64,000 nucleotides of DNA from Agrococcus sp. Marseille-P2731 (lineage in GTDB: Bacteria > Actinomycetota > Actinomycetes > Actinomycetales > Microbacteriaceae), in the NCBI RefSeq assembly GCF_900117395.1, contig NZ_FPEG01000003.1:1257247-1321246 (forward strand). Direction: 5' to 3'. The notes beneath the pieces were generated by a model. The model saw only the letters and a program-made list of their open reading frames with translations. It was not told the origin of the DNA and made no database searches. The position numbers and the translations under genes were made by a program. Shown one piece after another: positions 22,691 to 37,900 of the stretch. Numbering within the stretch: the first letter of the stretch is position 1; each line of letters opens with the position of its first letter.

Positions 22691-25600
22691 TTGGCTGAAC
22701 TGAGCCCCAAGACTGGTCGAAACGCGCGCCGCCTGAGCTTCGCGCGCATCGCGGACACGCTGACGGTCCCCGACCTGCTCGCACTCCAGACCGAGAGCTT
22801 CGAATGGCTCATCGGCGACGACGCATGGAAGGTCCGCGCCGAGGAGGCGAAGACCTCCGGTCGTGACGACATCCACCTCGACTCCGGCCTCGAGGAGATC
22901 TTCGAGGAGATCTCGCCGATCGAGGACCTGAGCGAGAAGATGCAGCTCTCGTTCTCGGAGCCGGTGCTCGACGTGCCGAAGTACACGATCGCCGAGTGCA
23001 AGGAGCGCGGCAAGACGTACGCCGCGCCGCTCTACGTCTCCGCCGAGTTCATGAACCACGAGACCGGCGAGATCAAGTCGCAGACGGTCTTCATGGGCGA
23101 CTTCCCGCTGATGACGGAGAAGGGCACGTTCATCGTGAACGGCACCGAGCGCGTCGTCGTCTCGCAGCTCGTCCGCAGCCCCGGCGTCTACTTCGAGCGC
23201 ACCCCCGAGAAGAACTCCGACAAGGACGTCTACTCGGCACGCGTCATCCCGAGCCGCGGTGCGTGGCTCGAGTTCGAGGTCGACAAGCGCGACGCCGTTG
23301 GCGTGCGCATCGACCGCAAGCGCAAGCAGTCGGTCACGGTCTTCCTGAAGGCCCTCGGCCTCACGAGCGAGGACATCGCCCGCGAGTTCGCCGGCTACGA
23401 GTCGATCATGGCGACCCTCGAGAAGGACGCGCCCATGTCGAAGGAGGACGCCCTCCGCGACATCTACCGCAAGCTGCGTCCGGGCGAGCAGGTCGCCGCC
23501 GAAGCCGCCCGCGCGCTGCTCGACAACTTCTACTTCAACCCGAAGCGCTACGACCTCGCCAAGGTCGGTCGCTACAAGATCAACCGCAAGCTCGGCATCG
23601 ACGCAGCCATGAGCGACTCGGTGCTGTCGGTCGACGACATCGTCGCGACCATCAAGTACCTGGTCGCGCTGCACGCCGAGGAGCAGACGATCGAGGGTGT
23701 CCGCAAGGGCGAGCCCGTCGACATCCGCCTCGACGTGGACGACATCGACCACTTCGGCAACCGCCGCATCCGCGCCGTCGGCGAGCTCATCCAGAACCAG
23801 GTCCGCACGGGTCTGGCTCGCATGGAGCGCGTCGTTCGCGAGCGCATGTCGACGCAGGACATCGAGGCGATCACGCCGCAGACCCTGATCAACGTGCGCC
23901 CCGTGAGCGCAGCGATCAAGGAGTTCTTCGGCACCTCGCAGCTGTCGCAGTTCATGGATCAGAACAACCCGCTCGCGGGCCTGACCCACAAGCGCACGCT
24001 CTCCGCGCTCGGCCCCGGTGGCCTCTCGCGCGAGCGCGCGGGTGTCGAGGTGCGCGACGTGCACCCCTCGCACTACGGCCGCATGTGCCCGATCGAGACC
24101 CCTGAGGGCCCCAACATCGGCCTCATCGGTCGTCTCGCGACGTTCGGCCGCATCAACTCCTTCGGCTTCATCGAGACGCCGTACCGCCGCGTCGAGAACG
24201 GCGTCGTCAGCAAGCAGATCGACTACCTCACCGCGTCGGAGGAGGACGAGTTCATCGTCGCTCACGCCAACAACGTGATCGACTCGCAGGACCGCTTCGT
24301 CGAGGAGCGCGTCGTCGCGAGGAAGAAGGGCGAGGAGGTCGAGCTCGTCGACCCCAAGTCGGTCAACTACATGGATGTCTCGCCGCGCCAGATGGCGTCG
24401 GTCGCGACCAGCCTCATCCCGTTCCTCGAGCACGACGACGCGAACCGCGCCCTCATGGGTGCGAACATGCAGCGCCAGGCCGTGCCGCTGGTGCGCTCCG
24501 AGTCGCCCCTGGTCGGCACCGGCATGGAGGGCTTCGCGGCCATCGACTCCGGCGACGTCATCACGGCGACCCGCGCGGGCGTCGTGGCGGAGGTCTCGGC
24601 CGACCTGGTCACCGTCCAGCTCGACGAGGGCGGCACGCAGCAGTACTTCCTGCGCAAGTTCGACCGCTCGAACCAGGGCACGTCGTACAACCACCGCGTC
24701 ATCGTGGCCGCCGGCGACCGCGTCGAGGTCGGCGAGGTCATCGCCGATGGCCCGGCGACGGAGAACGGCGAGCTCGCGCTCGGCAAGAACCTGCTCGTGG
24801 CGTTCATGCCGTGGGAGGGTCACAACTACGAGGACGCGATCATCCTCAGCCAGAACCTCGTGAAGGACGACGTGCTCTCGTCGATCCACATCGAGGAGTA
24901 CGAGGTCGACGCCCGCGACACGAAGCTGGGCAAGGAGGAGATCACGCGTGACCTCCCCAACGTCGGCCCCGACCTGCTGGCGGACCTCGACGAGCGCGGC
25001 ATCATCCGCATCGGTGCAGAGGTCGTGCCCGGCGACATCCTCGTCGGCAAGGTCACGCCGAAGGGCGAGACCGAGCTGAGCGCCGAGGAGCGCCTGCTGC
25101 GCGCGATCTTCAACGAGAAGAGCCGCGAGGTGCGCGACACCTCCCTCAAGGTGCCCCACGGCGAGCAGGGCACCGTCATCGCGGTCAAGCAGTTCCGCGC
25201 TGAGGACGGCGACGACGAGCTGGGCTCGGGCGTGCACGAGAAGGTCGTCGTGTACATCGCGCAGAAGCGCAAGATCACGGAGGGCGACAAGCTCGCCGGT
25301 CGTCACGGCAACAAGGGCGTGATCGCCAAGATCCTGCCCGAGGAGGACATGCCGTTCCTCCAGGACGGCACCCCCGTCGACATCGTGCTGAACCCGCTCG
25401 GCATCCCGAAGCGCATGAACTTCGGCCAGGTGCTCGAGACGCACCTCGGCTGGATCGCCGCGACGGGCTGGAAGGTCGACGGCAAGCCGGAGTGGTCGAA
25501 GGGTCTCGACCCCGCCACGCTCGAGGCGCCTGCGGGCACCAAGGTCGCGACGCCGGTCTTCGACGGCGCGACGGAGGAGTCGATCATCGGCCTGCTCGAT

Positions 25601-26161
25601 GCGACGCTCCCCACCCGTGACGGCGTGCGCCTGATCGACGGCAGCGGCAAGGCGAGCCTGTTCGACGGCCGCTCCGGTGAGCCGTACCCGTTCCCGATCT
25701 CGGTCGGCTACATGTACATCCTCAAGCTGCACCACCTGGTCGACGACAAGATCCACGCGCGCTCGACGGGCCCCTACTCGATGATCACGCAGCAGCCCCT
25801 GGGCGGTAAGGCCCAGTTCGGCGGCCAGCGGTTCGGCGAGATGGAGGTCTGGGCGCTCGAGGCCTATGGCGCCGCGTACACCCTGCAGGAGCTCCTCACC
25901 ATCAAGTCGGACGACATCGTCGGCCGCGTGAAGGTGTACGAGGCCATCGTCAAGGGCGAGAACATCCAGGAGCCCGGCATCCCTGAGTCCTTCAAGGTGC
26001 TCATGAAGGAGATGCAGTCGCTCTGCCTGAACGTCGAGGTGCTCAACGCAGCCGGCGACGTCGTCACGCTCCGCGATGACGAGGACGAGGCACTCCGCAC
26101 CGCCGAGGAGCTCGGCATCAACATCTCACGCCCCGAGCTGTCGTCGATCGACGACATCTGA
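22691..26161 (+). CDS. rpoB: RNA polymerase beta subunit
   Basis: A 1156-residue beta subunit of normal actinobacterial length. The start is TTG 22691 (encoding [11 protein letters not shown]), with GGAGG 8 nt upstream; no ATG fits. The rifampicin region ([15 protein letters not shown], then [19 protein letters not shown]) and the invariant [20 protein letters not shown] are present, as are the C-terminal [19 protein letters not shown] clamp motif and the SDDIVGR segment. The second Arg expected in HKRRLSALG is Thr436 here (equivalent to E. coli R529). It is cotranscribed with rpoC, 38 bp downstream. Confidence 0.98.
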   Translation: MAELSPKTGRNARRLSFARIADTLTVPDLLALQTESFEWLIGDDAWKVRAEEAKTSGRDDIHLDSGLEEIFEEISPIEDLSEKMQLSFSEPVLDVPKYTIAECKERGKTYAAPLYVSAEFMNHETGEIKSQTVFMGDFPLMTEKGTFIVNGTERVVVSQLVRSPGVYFERTPEKNSDKDVYSARVIPSRGAWLEFEVDKRDAVGVRIDRKRKQSVTVFLKALGLTSEDIAREFAGYESIMATLEKDAPMSKEDALRDIYRKLRPGEQVAAEAARALLDNFYFNPKRYDLAKVGRYKINRKLGIDAAMSDSVLSVDDIVATIKYLVALHAEEQTIEGVRKGEPVDIRLDVDDIDHFGNRRIRAVGELIQNQVRTGLARMERVVRERMSTQDIEAITPQTLINVRPVSAAIKEFFGTSQLSQFMDQNNPLAGLTHKRTLSALGPGGLSRERAGVEVRDVHPSHYGRMCPIETPEGPNIGLIGRLATFGRINSFGFIETPYRRVENGVVSKQIDYLTASEEDEFIVAHANNVIDSQDRFVEERVVARKKGEEVELVDPKSVNYMDVSPRQMASVATSLIPFLEHDDANRALMGANMQRQAVPLVRSESPLVGTGMEGFAAIDSGDVITATRAGVVAEVSADLVTVQLDEGGTQQYFLRKFDRSNQGTSYNHRVIVAAGDRVEVGEVIADGPATENGELALGKNLLVAFMPWEGHNYEDAIILSQNLVKDDVLSSIHIEEYEVDARDTKLGKEEITRDLPNVGPDLLADLDERGIIRIGAEVVPGDILVGKVTPKGETELSAEERLLRAIFNEKSREVRDTSLKVPHGEQGTVIAVKQFRAEDGDDELGSGVHEKVVVYIAQKRKITEGDKLAGRHGNKGVIAKILPEEDMPFLQDGTPVDIVLNPLGIPKRMNFGQVLETHLGWIAATGWKVDGKPEWSKGLDPATLEAPAGTKVATPVFDGATEESIIGLLDATLPTRDGVRLIDGSGKASLFDGRSGEPYPFPISVGYMYILKLHHLVDDKIHARSTGPYSMITQQPLGGKAQFGGQRFGEMEVWALEAYGAAYTLQELLTIKSDDIVGRVKVYEAIVKGENIQEPGIPESFKVLMKEMQSLCLNVEVLNAAGDVVTLRDDEDEALRTAEELGINISRPELSSIDDI

Positions 26162-26199
26162 TCCGGCAGCCGTAGAGAATCTGACAAGAGGGAATTGCA

Positions 26200-30084
<3,885 letters not shown>

Positions 30085-30101
30085 ACGACCTGAGCGCATC
30101 G

Positions 30102-30130
30102 GGGGCCGCATCCATCTCGGATGCGGCCCC
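30102..30130 (+). terminator. Terminator of the rpoBC operon
   Basis: GGGGCCGCATCC pairs perfectly with GGATGCGGCCCC around a 5-nt loop, 17 bp after rpoC. Confidence 0.8.
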
Positions 30131-30193
30131 TGCTGCATGCGGTCGATTGCCGTGACGGCGGGGTGGCGCGGGCGCGGTGGCCGGCTGCGTGCC

Positions 30194-30199
30194 TAGAAT
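30194..30199 (+). promoter_or_regulatory. -10 box (TAGAAT) upstream of the acidic membrane protein
   Basis: TAGAAT lies 40 bp before the ATG at 30240. Here a leader with AGGAGG is present, unlike the leaderless genes. Confidence 0.45.
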
Positions 30200-30239
30200 C
30201 GCGACGACGCGGCACCGAGCCGCCTCAGGAGGTTTGACG

Positions 30240-31829
30240 ATGAGCGAGCAGCAGCCCACCTCGTGGCGCGACCGGTTCTTCGGCGGCGCCCCCGCCGCCC
30301 AGAGCGCCCCGCCGTCGGAGCCTGCCGCCTCGCCCGACGCCGAGCAGCACCCCGACGAGCGCCCCGTCGATGAGGCCGTGCCCACGACCGCGCCGCTCCA
30401 GGAGCAGCCCGCTGACGACGCCTCCACCTCGGTCGCCGAGCACGACGCGCACCAGCCGCTCGTCGAGCACGACAGCGACCCCGAGTGGACCGCCGCTGAC
30501 GCCGACACCGCCGTGCTCGACGCCCACGCCGCATCCGCCGACGCCGACGCCGACCACGGCCGCGACGCCGGACACGCTGCAGGCGACGAAGCAGGCGACG
30601 ACCGCACCGGCGACAGCCCGATCGAGCCGACCGTCATCGCGCCGTCCGCGCTGCGCGGCCCCTCGCACTCGGCAGCGCACCCCGACGACGCAGCGCGCCG
30701 AACGGCCGACGAGGTGCACGGCGAGGCCGCCGAGAGCTCGCTCGCGAACCCCGAGGCGACCGAGTCCAGCGAGCCGCCGGAGCTCGTCGAGCCCCGCCGG
30801 CCCTCGTTCGGCCTGCGGCGCCGGTCGGAAGCGGTCGGCAGCGACGACGAGGCAGCCGACGCGGCGCTGGCGGACGACACCACGACAGATGCATCCGACC
30901 GCGACCGCCGCGACGATGAGTCGTCGGTGCACGGCGCAGGCGCAGCCGGGCTCGCCGGGCTCGCCGGCGCTGGCGCCGCTGCGGGCTCGCGCGGCTCGGA
31001 GCGCGAGTTCGTGGAGCCGGAGCCCACGCAGGCCCTCGCGACGCACGAGCAGCCGACGCGGGCGATGGACGTGCAGGGCGACAGCCCGACCGCCGCGCAG
31101 ACGCAGGTGCTGGACGCCCAGCGGGGCGACGCGGTCGACGACGACTCGCAGCGCACCGAGCGCTTCGGCATCATCCGCGACGAGGTGCCTGCGTCGTCCA
31201 TCCCCGTCGACGACGAGACGGCTCGCGCTGCAGCGAGCGGCGGCACGCCCATCGTGCTCGTCGAGGAGCCGATGCCGCCGCGCCGCAAGGGTGCGCGGGG
31301 CGTCGGGTTCGCCGTCGCGCTGCTCGCGACGCTCATCTTCGGGATCGTCTTCGCAGCGGCCTACTTCGCGGTCGGCTTCCTCTTCGACCGCGACTTCAAC
31401 GCGCTCGAGACGCTCGAGTCGGTGTGGCTGCGCCCGTCGTTCCTCCTGCCGGTCGTGGTCTTCTTCCTCGCGTACTGGATCCTGACGCTGCTCGTGAACC
31501 GGGCCGGCTGGTGGGCCCACGTGCTCGGCGGCTTCGTGGTCGCGCTCCTGGTCTACGCCGCGCACATCGGCGGCGCCTTCATGGAGGAGCAGGGCGGATG
31601 GGCCGGCTACACCGCGCTGCCGGGCATCGACCCGCAGGCGCTGAGCCAGCTGCTGCTCGCACCGCTGTCGGTGCTGGCGTTCGTCGTGGCGCGCGAGGTG
31701 CCCATCTGGGTCGGCGGCATCGTCGCCCGTCGCGGCCGCAAGGCTCGCGAGTGGAACCGCAAGGCGCTCGACGACTTCAACGCAGAGCACGCCGAGCGGC
31801 TCGCGGCCTACGAGCGCGCGCGCGGCTGA
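30240..31829 (+). CDS. Membrane protein with long acidic cytoplasmic domain
   Basis: A 529-residue protein. Residues 1-340 are low-complexity, rich in Asp, Glu, Ala and Ser, with little predicted fold; the last 180 residues hold four or five membrane helices (from RKGARGVGFAVALLATLIFG) and a basic C terminus (GRKAREWNRKALDDF). ATG 30240 follows AGGAGG by 7 nt; further upstream starts lie before the -10 box. The gene precedes the secretion locus on the same strand but ends 159 bp before it and probably has its own transcript. Function unknown. Confidence 0.7.
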   Translation: MSEQQPTSWRDRFFGGAPAAQSAPPSEPAASPDAEQHPDERPVDEAVPTTAPLQEQPADDASTSVAEHDAHQPLVEHDSDPEWTAADADTAVLDAHAASADADADHGRDAGHAAGDEAGDDRTGDSPIEPTVIAPSALRGPSHSAAHPDDAARRTADEVHGEAAESSLANPEATESSEPPELVEPRRPSFGLRRRSEAVGSDDEAADAALADDTTTDASDRDRRDDESSVHGAGAAGLAGLAGAGAAAGSRGSEREFVEPEPTQALATHEQPTRAMDVQGDSPTAAQTQVLDAQRGDAVDDDSQRTERFGIIRDEVPASSIPVDDETARAAASGGTPIVLVEEPMPPRRKGARGVGFAVALLATLIFGIVFAAAYFAVGFLFDRDFNALETLESVWLRPSFLLPVVVFFLAYWILTLLVNRAGWWAHVLGGFVVALLVYAAHIGGAFMEEQGGWAGYTALPGIDPQALSQLLLAPLSVLAFVVAREVPIWVGGIVARRGRKAREWNRKALDDFNAEHAERLAAYERARG

Positions 31830-31877
31830 CGCCGCCGCAGCGGATTCCGTCGGGTCCTGGTGACCGGCATCCCGTGA

Positions 31878-31910
31878 GCGAACTTTCTGTTCGCGCACTT
31901 CTGGCACAAT
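31878..31910 (+). promoter_or_regulatory. Promoter/operator of the type VII secretion locus
   Basis: A perfect inverted repeat GCGAAC-N5-GTTCGC (31878-31894) lies 10 bp before a CACAAT -10 box (31905-31910), so it covers the -35 region. The predicted leader to GTG 31989 is about 70 nt. A repressor or activator binding the palindrome would control the whole operon. Confidence 0.5.
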
Positions 31911-31988
31911 GTTCCTGGCCACGGCGCGCTGGCGTGCGGTGACTGCGTGCCGCTGTGCCCGCAACTGTGGTGAAACGGGGAGCCAACG

Positions 31989-34900
31989 GTGTTCAGGTGG
32001 ATCAGGAGCCATCGCAAGTCGACTGTCGCTGGCGCGCTCGTCACGGCGGTCTCGGTCGCGCTCGGCATCCTCGCGTTCACCTACGACGGATTCACCACCA
32101 CCGACGTCGACCTGCATGACGGCGGCGTCTGGGTCACGCGCACCGACACGCAGCAGCTCGGCCGCATCAACATCCAGGCGGAGGAGCTCGACGCCGGCCT
32201 GATCTCGCCCACCGCGCGCTTCGACGTGCTGCAGGACGGCGACGACGTGATCCTCCACAACCAGGAGGCATCCGCAGCCATCGTCGTCGACCCCGTGCAG
32301 GTCGTGACGGGCACCAACGTGCAGCTGCCTGGGCAGGCCTCGATCGCCATGGGCGGCGGGACGGTCGCGATCCTCGCGCCCTCCGACGGCATGCTGTGGG
32401 TCGTCGCCTTCCCGGACATCGGCGGCTTCTCGCCCGAGAGCACCGAGCCGATCGCCGAGCTCGGCCCGGCCGGGGCGGTGGAGGTGGGTCGCGACGGCAC
32501 CGTGCACGCTGTCTCGACCCGCGACGGCCAGCAGATCACGATCGCGCCGCTCGAGGAGGGCGGCTTCGCCGAGCCCGTCGTGCGCGAGCGCGGCGAGCTG
32601 CGCAGCATGCAGGAGCCGCGCGTCTCGGTGCTGGGCGGCGAGGCCGTCGTGCTCGACGCGCCGAGCTCGACGCTGCTCGTGCCGGGTGGTGCCGTGCCGG
32701 TGCCGGAGGGCGCGGCGGTGCAGATGGTGGGCGACGCCTCCGACACCGTGCTGCTCGCGACCGGCACGCAGCTCGTGCGGCAGCCGATGAGCGGCGGGGA
32801 GGCGCTGATCGAGGAGCGTCCGGGTGGCGGCGAGGCCGTGCGCCCGGTGCAGCTGAACGGCTGCGTCTACGCCGTCTGGCCCGGCAGCGCCCAGTTCCTG
32901 CGCGAGTGCCAGGGGCAGGAGCCGTCGGAGCAGCAGGTGCCCGAGATGACGGGCGCACCCGCGACCTTCCGCATCAATCGCGACGCGGTCGTGCTGAACC
33001 AGTACCAGGAGGGCTCGTCCTGGCTGCTCGCGGACACCCTGGTGCTCGTCGACAACTGGGATGACCTGCTGCCCGAGGAGTCGGACGAGACGACCGACGA
33101 GGAGGACTCGGAGTCGACCGAGGACCTGCTCACGAACCAGCCGCCGCCCCTCAACGAGGAGAACACGAAGCCCGACGCGAACGATGACCGCTTCGGCGCG
33201 CGTCCGGGCCGCTCGACGATCCTGCCGGTCCTCTGGAACGACAGCGACCCCGACGGCGACGTGCTCACCGCGCGCGTCGTCGGCGATCTGCCGGAGGGGG
33301 TCGAGGTCTCGCCCGTCTCGAACGACTCCGAGCTGCAGATCGAGCTGCCTCAGGAGTTCATCGGCGACTTCACCTTCAACTACGAGATCAGTGACGGCCG
33401 CGGCGGCGACGACACCGCGGGCGTGCAGATCGACGTGCGGGGCGAGGGCGAGAACTCGCCGCCCGAGCAGCTGCGCGCGCAGGCCTTCGCGGTCGAGCAG
33501 GGTGGCGAGTACGAGTACCAGGTGCTGAGCGACTGGGTCGACCCCGACGGCGACGACATGTACCTCACGGGCGCGACCACCGACTCCGGCGACACGATCC
33601 AGACCGATCCCTCCGGCCGGCTCATCTACACCGCCACCGGCGACGTGGGCCCGCAGACGATCGAGGTCACGGTCTCGGACGGCACCGCGCAGGCCTCCGG
33701 CACGATCGACGTCGACGTGCGCGAGCGCGGCGACGCGCCGCCGCTCGCGAACGCCGACTTCGTCAGCACGATCGAGGGCCGTGCAGCGACCATCCGCCCG
33801 ATGCTGAACGACTACTCGCCCTCCGGCAGGCCGCTCCGGCTCGCCTCGGTCGAGCCGAACCCAGCCGTCGAGATGGAGTGGGACGGGCCCACGGGGACCG
33901 TCACGATCACCGAGGCGCCGGTCGGCACCCACTACCTGACCTACCTCATCGCCGAAGGGCCGCACTCGAGCCTGGGCCGCATCCGACTCGACGTGCGCAC
34001 GCCGGATGACGAGGCTCGCCCCGTCGCCGTGCGCGACACCGCGCTGCTGCCGCAGCAGGGCTCGACCGTGGTCGACCTGCTCGCGAACGACGTCGACCCG
34101 GCCGGCGGCGTGCTCGTCGTGCAGCAGGTCACGATCGAGAACGCCGCGCCCATCACCGTCGAGCTGCGCGAGCGGCGCGTGGTCAGCATCCGCGACAACG
34201 GGCTCGACACGCCCTTCCAGTTCACGTACACGATCTCGAACGGCCGCTTCACCGAGACCGGCACGGTCGAGGTCATCCCGGTGGCGCCGCCCGCGCAGCC
34301 GCGCGCGCCCAAGGCTGTCGACGATGCCGCGATCGTGCGCGCCGGCGACTACGCCACCATCGACGTGCTCGCCAACGACTTCTCGCCGGACGGCACCGAG
34401 TTCCGGCTCGTCGAGGACGTCGTGCAGTCGAGCTTCGCCTCCGAGGCGGAGGGCGTGGCGTTCGTCTCCGAGGGCCGCCTCCGCGTGCACGCGCTCGTCG
34501 ACGCGCCGACCAGGGCGACGATCACCTACGAGATCACCGACGAGCAGGACAACCGCGACTCGGCGACGGTCGCGGTGACGATCGTGCCCCGAGACGCCGA
34601 GCAGAACTCGCCGCCGGCACCCGAGACGGTCACCTCCCGCGTGCTCGCGGGCGCCACCGTGCGCATCCCGATCCCGCTCGACGGCATCGACCCCGACGGC
34701 GACGGCGTCGAGCTCGTCGGCTACGACACCGGCCCCGATGGTGGGCGGATCCTGCCCGAGGTGGGCCCCGACTACTTCGACTTCCAGGCCTTCCCGGATG
34801 CGGCGGGCACCGTCGAGTTCACCTACCGGGTACGGGATCGCTGGGGCGACGAGGGCACGGGATCGGTGATCATCGGCATCGCGCAGGCCGCAGACGTGAA

Positions 34901-37900
34901 CCAGACGCCCTTCGCGCAGCCCGACCTCGTGACCGTGCGGCCCGATCGCGCGGTCGCCATCGCGGTGCTCGAGAACGACTCCGACCCCGATCAGGACCCG
35001 CTGTCGCTCAAGGTCGACGGCCTCGAGCTGCCCGACGAGCTCGCGGACGCCGAGGTCAACACCGAGCGCTCGACCGTCGACCTGCGCTCCCCGGCGGAGG
35101 AGGGCGACTACCAGTTCACCTACGTGGTCGCCGACTCGCGCGGCGCCTCGACAATCGGCACGGTGCTGCTGACCGTCTCGGAGGACGCCGAGCTGCTGCC
35201 GCCCGTCGCGCGCGACGACCCGCTGCCGCGCGACGGCGTCGAGCTCGGCGTGCCGCTCGACGTGCCGGTGCTCGAGAACGACCTCGACCCCGACGGCGAC
35301 CCCTCGGAGCTCGAGCTGTCGGTCGTCACCGGTGAGGGCACCGTCGTCGACAGCGCCGTGCAGGTCGTGCCGAGCGAGGAGTTCCAGGTCGTCACCTACC
35401 GCGTGACCGACCTCGACGGCCTGACCTCCGAGGCCTTCGTCGCCGTGCCGCCGGTGCGCGACCGCGCGCCGTTCCTCGCGCGCACCGAGGCCATCCAGAT
35501 CCCGTCCGGGATCCTGCAGGAGCTCCCGCTGCGCGACTGGGTGACGACGTCGAACGGCAGCGCGCCGCGCATCACCTCCGGTGAGACCGTGACCGCCGTC
35601 AACGACGACGACTCGGGCCTGATCGCCAACGCCGAGACGCTGCAGTTCCGCTCGGTCCAGGGCTACGTCGGCCCCGCATCCATCACCTTCGAGGTCACCG
35701 ACGGGTCTGGCCCGGAGGACGGCAACACCGCGATGCTGACGATCCCCATCGACGTCACGCCCTCGAGCGTCATCGCGCCCGTGTTCAACGGCGCGATGCT
35801 GCGCCCGGTCGCGGGCGAGGATGCCGTGCAGTACGACCTGCGCGACGCGACCGTCGACCCCGACCCCGGCGACCTCGAGGCGATGGACTACCGCTTCGTC
35901 GGCGGCGCCATGAACGGCGTCGAGACCTCGCTCGACGGCTCGGTGTTCACGGCGCGCGCGCAGGTCGACACCCCGCCGGGCTCGACCGGCTCCTTCCAGA
36001 TCGTCGCCATCGACCCCCACGGCAACGAGGCCCCCGGCACCGTGCTCGTCGAGGTCGTGCCGACCAACCGGCCGATGGCGATGGCACGGCCCGACAGCGG
36101 CGAGGCGACCCAGGGCGTCGCGCTCACCACCGACGTCATCGCGAACGACTTCAACCCCTTCGCGGGGGACGGGCTGCCGCTGCGCGTCATCTCGGCAGAG
36201 GTCGTCGCAGGCGAGGGCCAGCCCTCGTTCACCGACCGCGAGGTGACGGTGACGCCGGGCTCCGACTTCTCGGGCGTGCTGACGGTGCGCTACACCGTGC
36301 AGGACGCGACCGAGCTGACGCAGCGCCAGGTGACGGGCACCCTCACGCTCAACGTGAAGGGCCGGCCGGATGCGCCGGCGCGTCCGAACGTCGATGCGGT
36401 CGGCGACTCGGAGGTGACGCTCACCTGGGCGCCGCCGGCCTCGAACGGCGCGCCGATCACGGGCTACCTCGTGCAGTCGGCCGACGGCGCGGTCTCGCAG
36501 GCGTGCTCGGCGACGACCTGCCTGATCGAGGGGCTGACGAACAACGTCACCTACACGTTCCGAGTGGTCGCGCAGAACGAGGTCGGCGACTCCGACCCCT
36601 CCGCCCCCTCTCGCGAGGCGCGGCCGGATGTGCGCCCCGAGCAGCCGGCGCCCCCGCAGGTCGAGCGCGGCGACACGCAGCTGGCGCTCGCCTGGGAGGC
36701 ACCGGTCAACAACGGTTCGCCGATCCAGCACTACGTCGTCGAGATCTCGCCGCCCGCGCCGAACGGAGCCGTGCAGCAGCAGGTGCAGGGCCTCAACTAC
36801 ACCTGGACCGGGCTCGCGAACGGCACCGCGTACACCTTCCGGATCCAGGCGGTGAACCTCGCGGTCGAGCCGAGCGACTTCTCGGCGAGCTCGCGGGCCA
36901 CCGTGCCCGCCGGCCGTCCCTTCCCCGTCGGGCAGCCCTCGGCGACGATCGACCGCTCGATCCCCGGCGAGGTGCAGATGAGCGTGACGTGGGGCGCGGC
37001 CGACGGCAACGGCGACGCCGTGCGCAGCTACACCGTCACCTCGACGACGGGGCTCACGCAGACCGTCAGCGGCACCACGGCCAACTTCTCCGGTGTGCCG
37101 GCGGACGGCAGCAACATCACCTTCCAGGTCGTGGCCGAGAACACGGTCGGCGCGAGCGACGCGTCGCCGGCCTCCGAGGCCCGGCGCGCGGTGACGGCGC
37201 CGGCTGCGCCGAGCGGTGTCACGACCGTCGACGGCGACACCCGAGCGCAGGTCTCCTGGCAGCCCGGCTCCCGCAACGGTCTCCGCGCCGAGGAGGTGTC
37301 GTTCCAGGTCCGCGGCGGCGGTGCGGGCGAGCAGACCCTCGCCTCCGGCGGCTGGTACACCGGCATGAACAACAACGGCGGGCCCTACGTGCTCGAGGTG
37401 CGCGCCTCCGCGATGATCGACGGGCAGCTCTACTCGAGCCCGTGGACGCCCCAGAGCGGCCAGGCGCGCCCCTTCGGGCCGCCGCCCATCCCGCAGGCCT
37501 CGGTGACGGGCCAGATCGAGCAGGTCACGTTCAACTACGCCCCGCCCGGTGGCACGAACGGCCGCCCGCTCGACCGCCTCGAGTACGTGCTGAACGACAA
37601 CCCGAACGACTGGACCGCGGTGCGTCCCGCCAGCTCCGGGTCGTTCTCCATGCCGCGCGACCCCGCGATCCAGGCGTGCATCCGCGTGCGCGTGTTCGAC
37701 ACCGAGGGCACGGAGTCCGAGCACATCGTCGCTTGCGGCAACGCGAAGCCGAAGCCGCAGCCCCAGCTCTCGCTGAGCGGCGGTGCGCTCGTCGATCTCC
37801 CGGGCCAGCCCGGCATCCGGGCCCGGAACTTCGTGCTGACGTACAGCGACCTGCCACCGGCGACGTACAACTACACCTGTCACGGCCCGCCAGGCCAGTT

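Noticed and set aside
30225..37883. 2552-residue antisense frame opposite the Ig-like protein
   Set aside because: The translation is compositionally biased without any domain; the sense strand encodes clear repeats with motifs.
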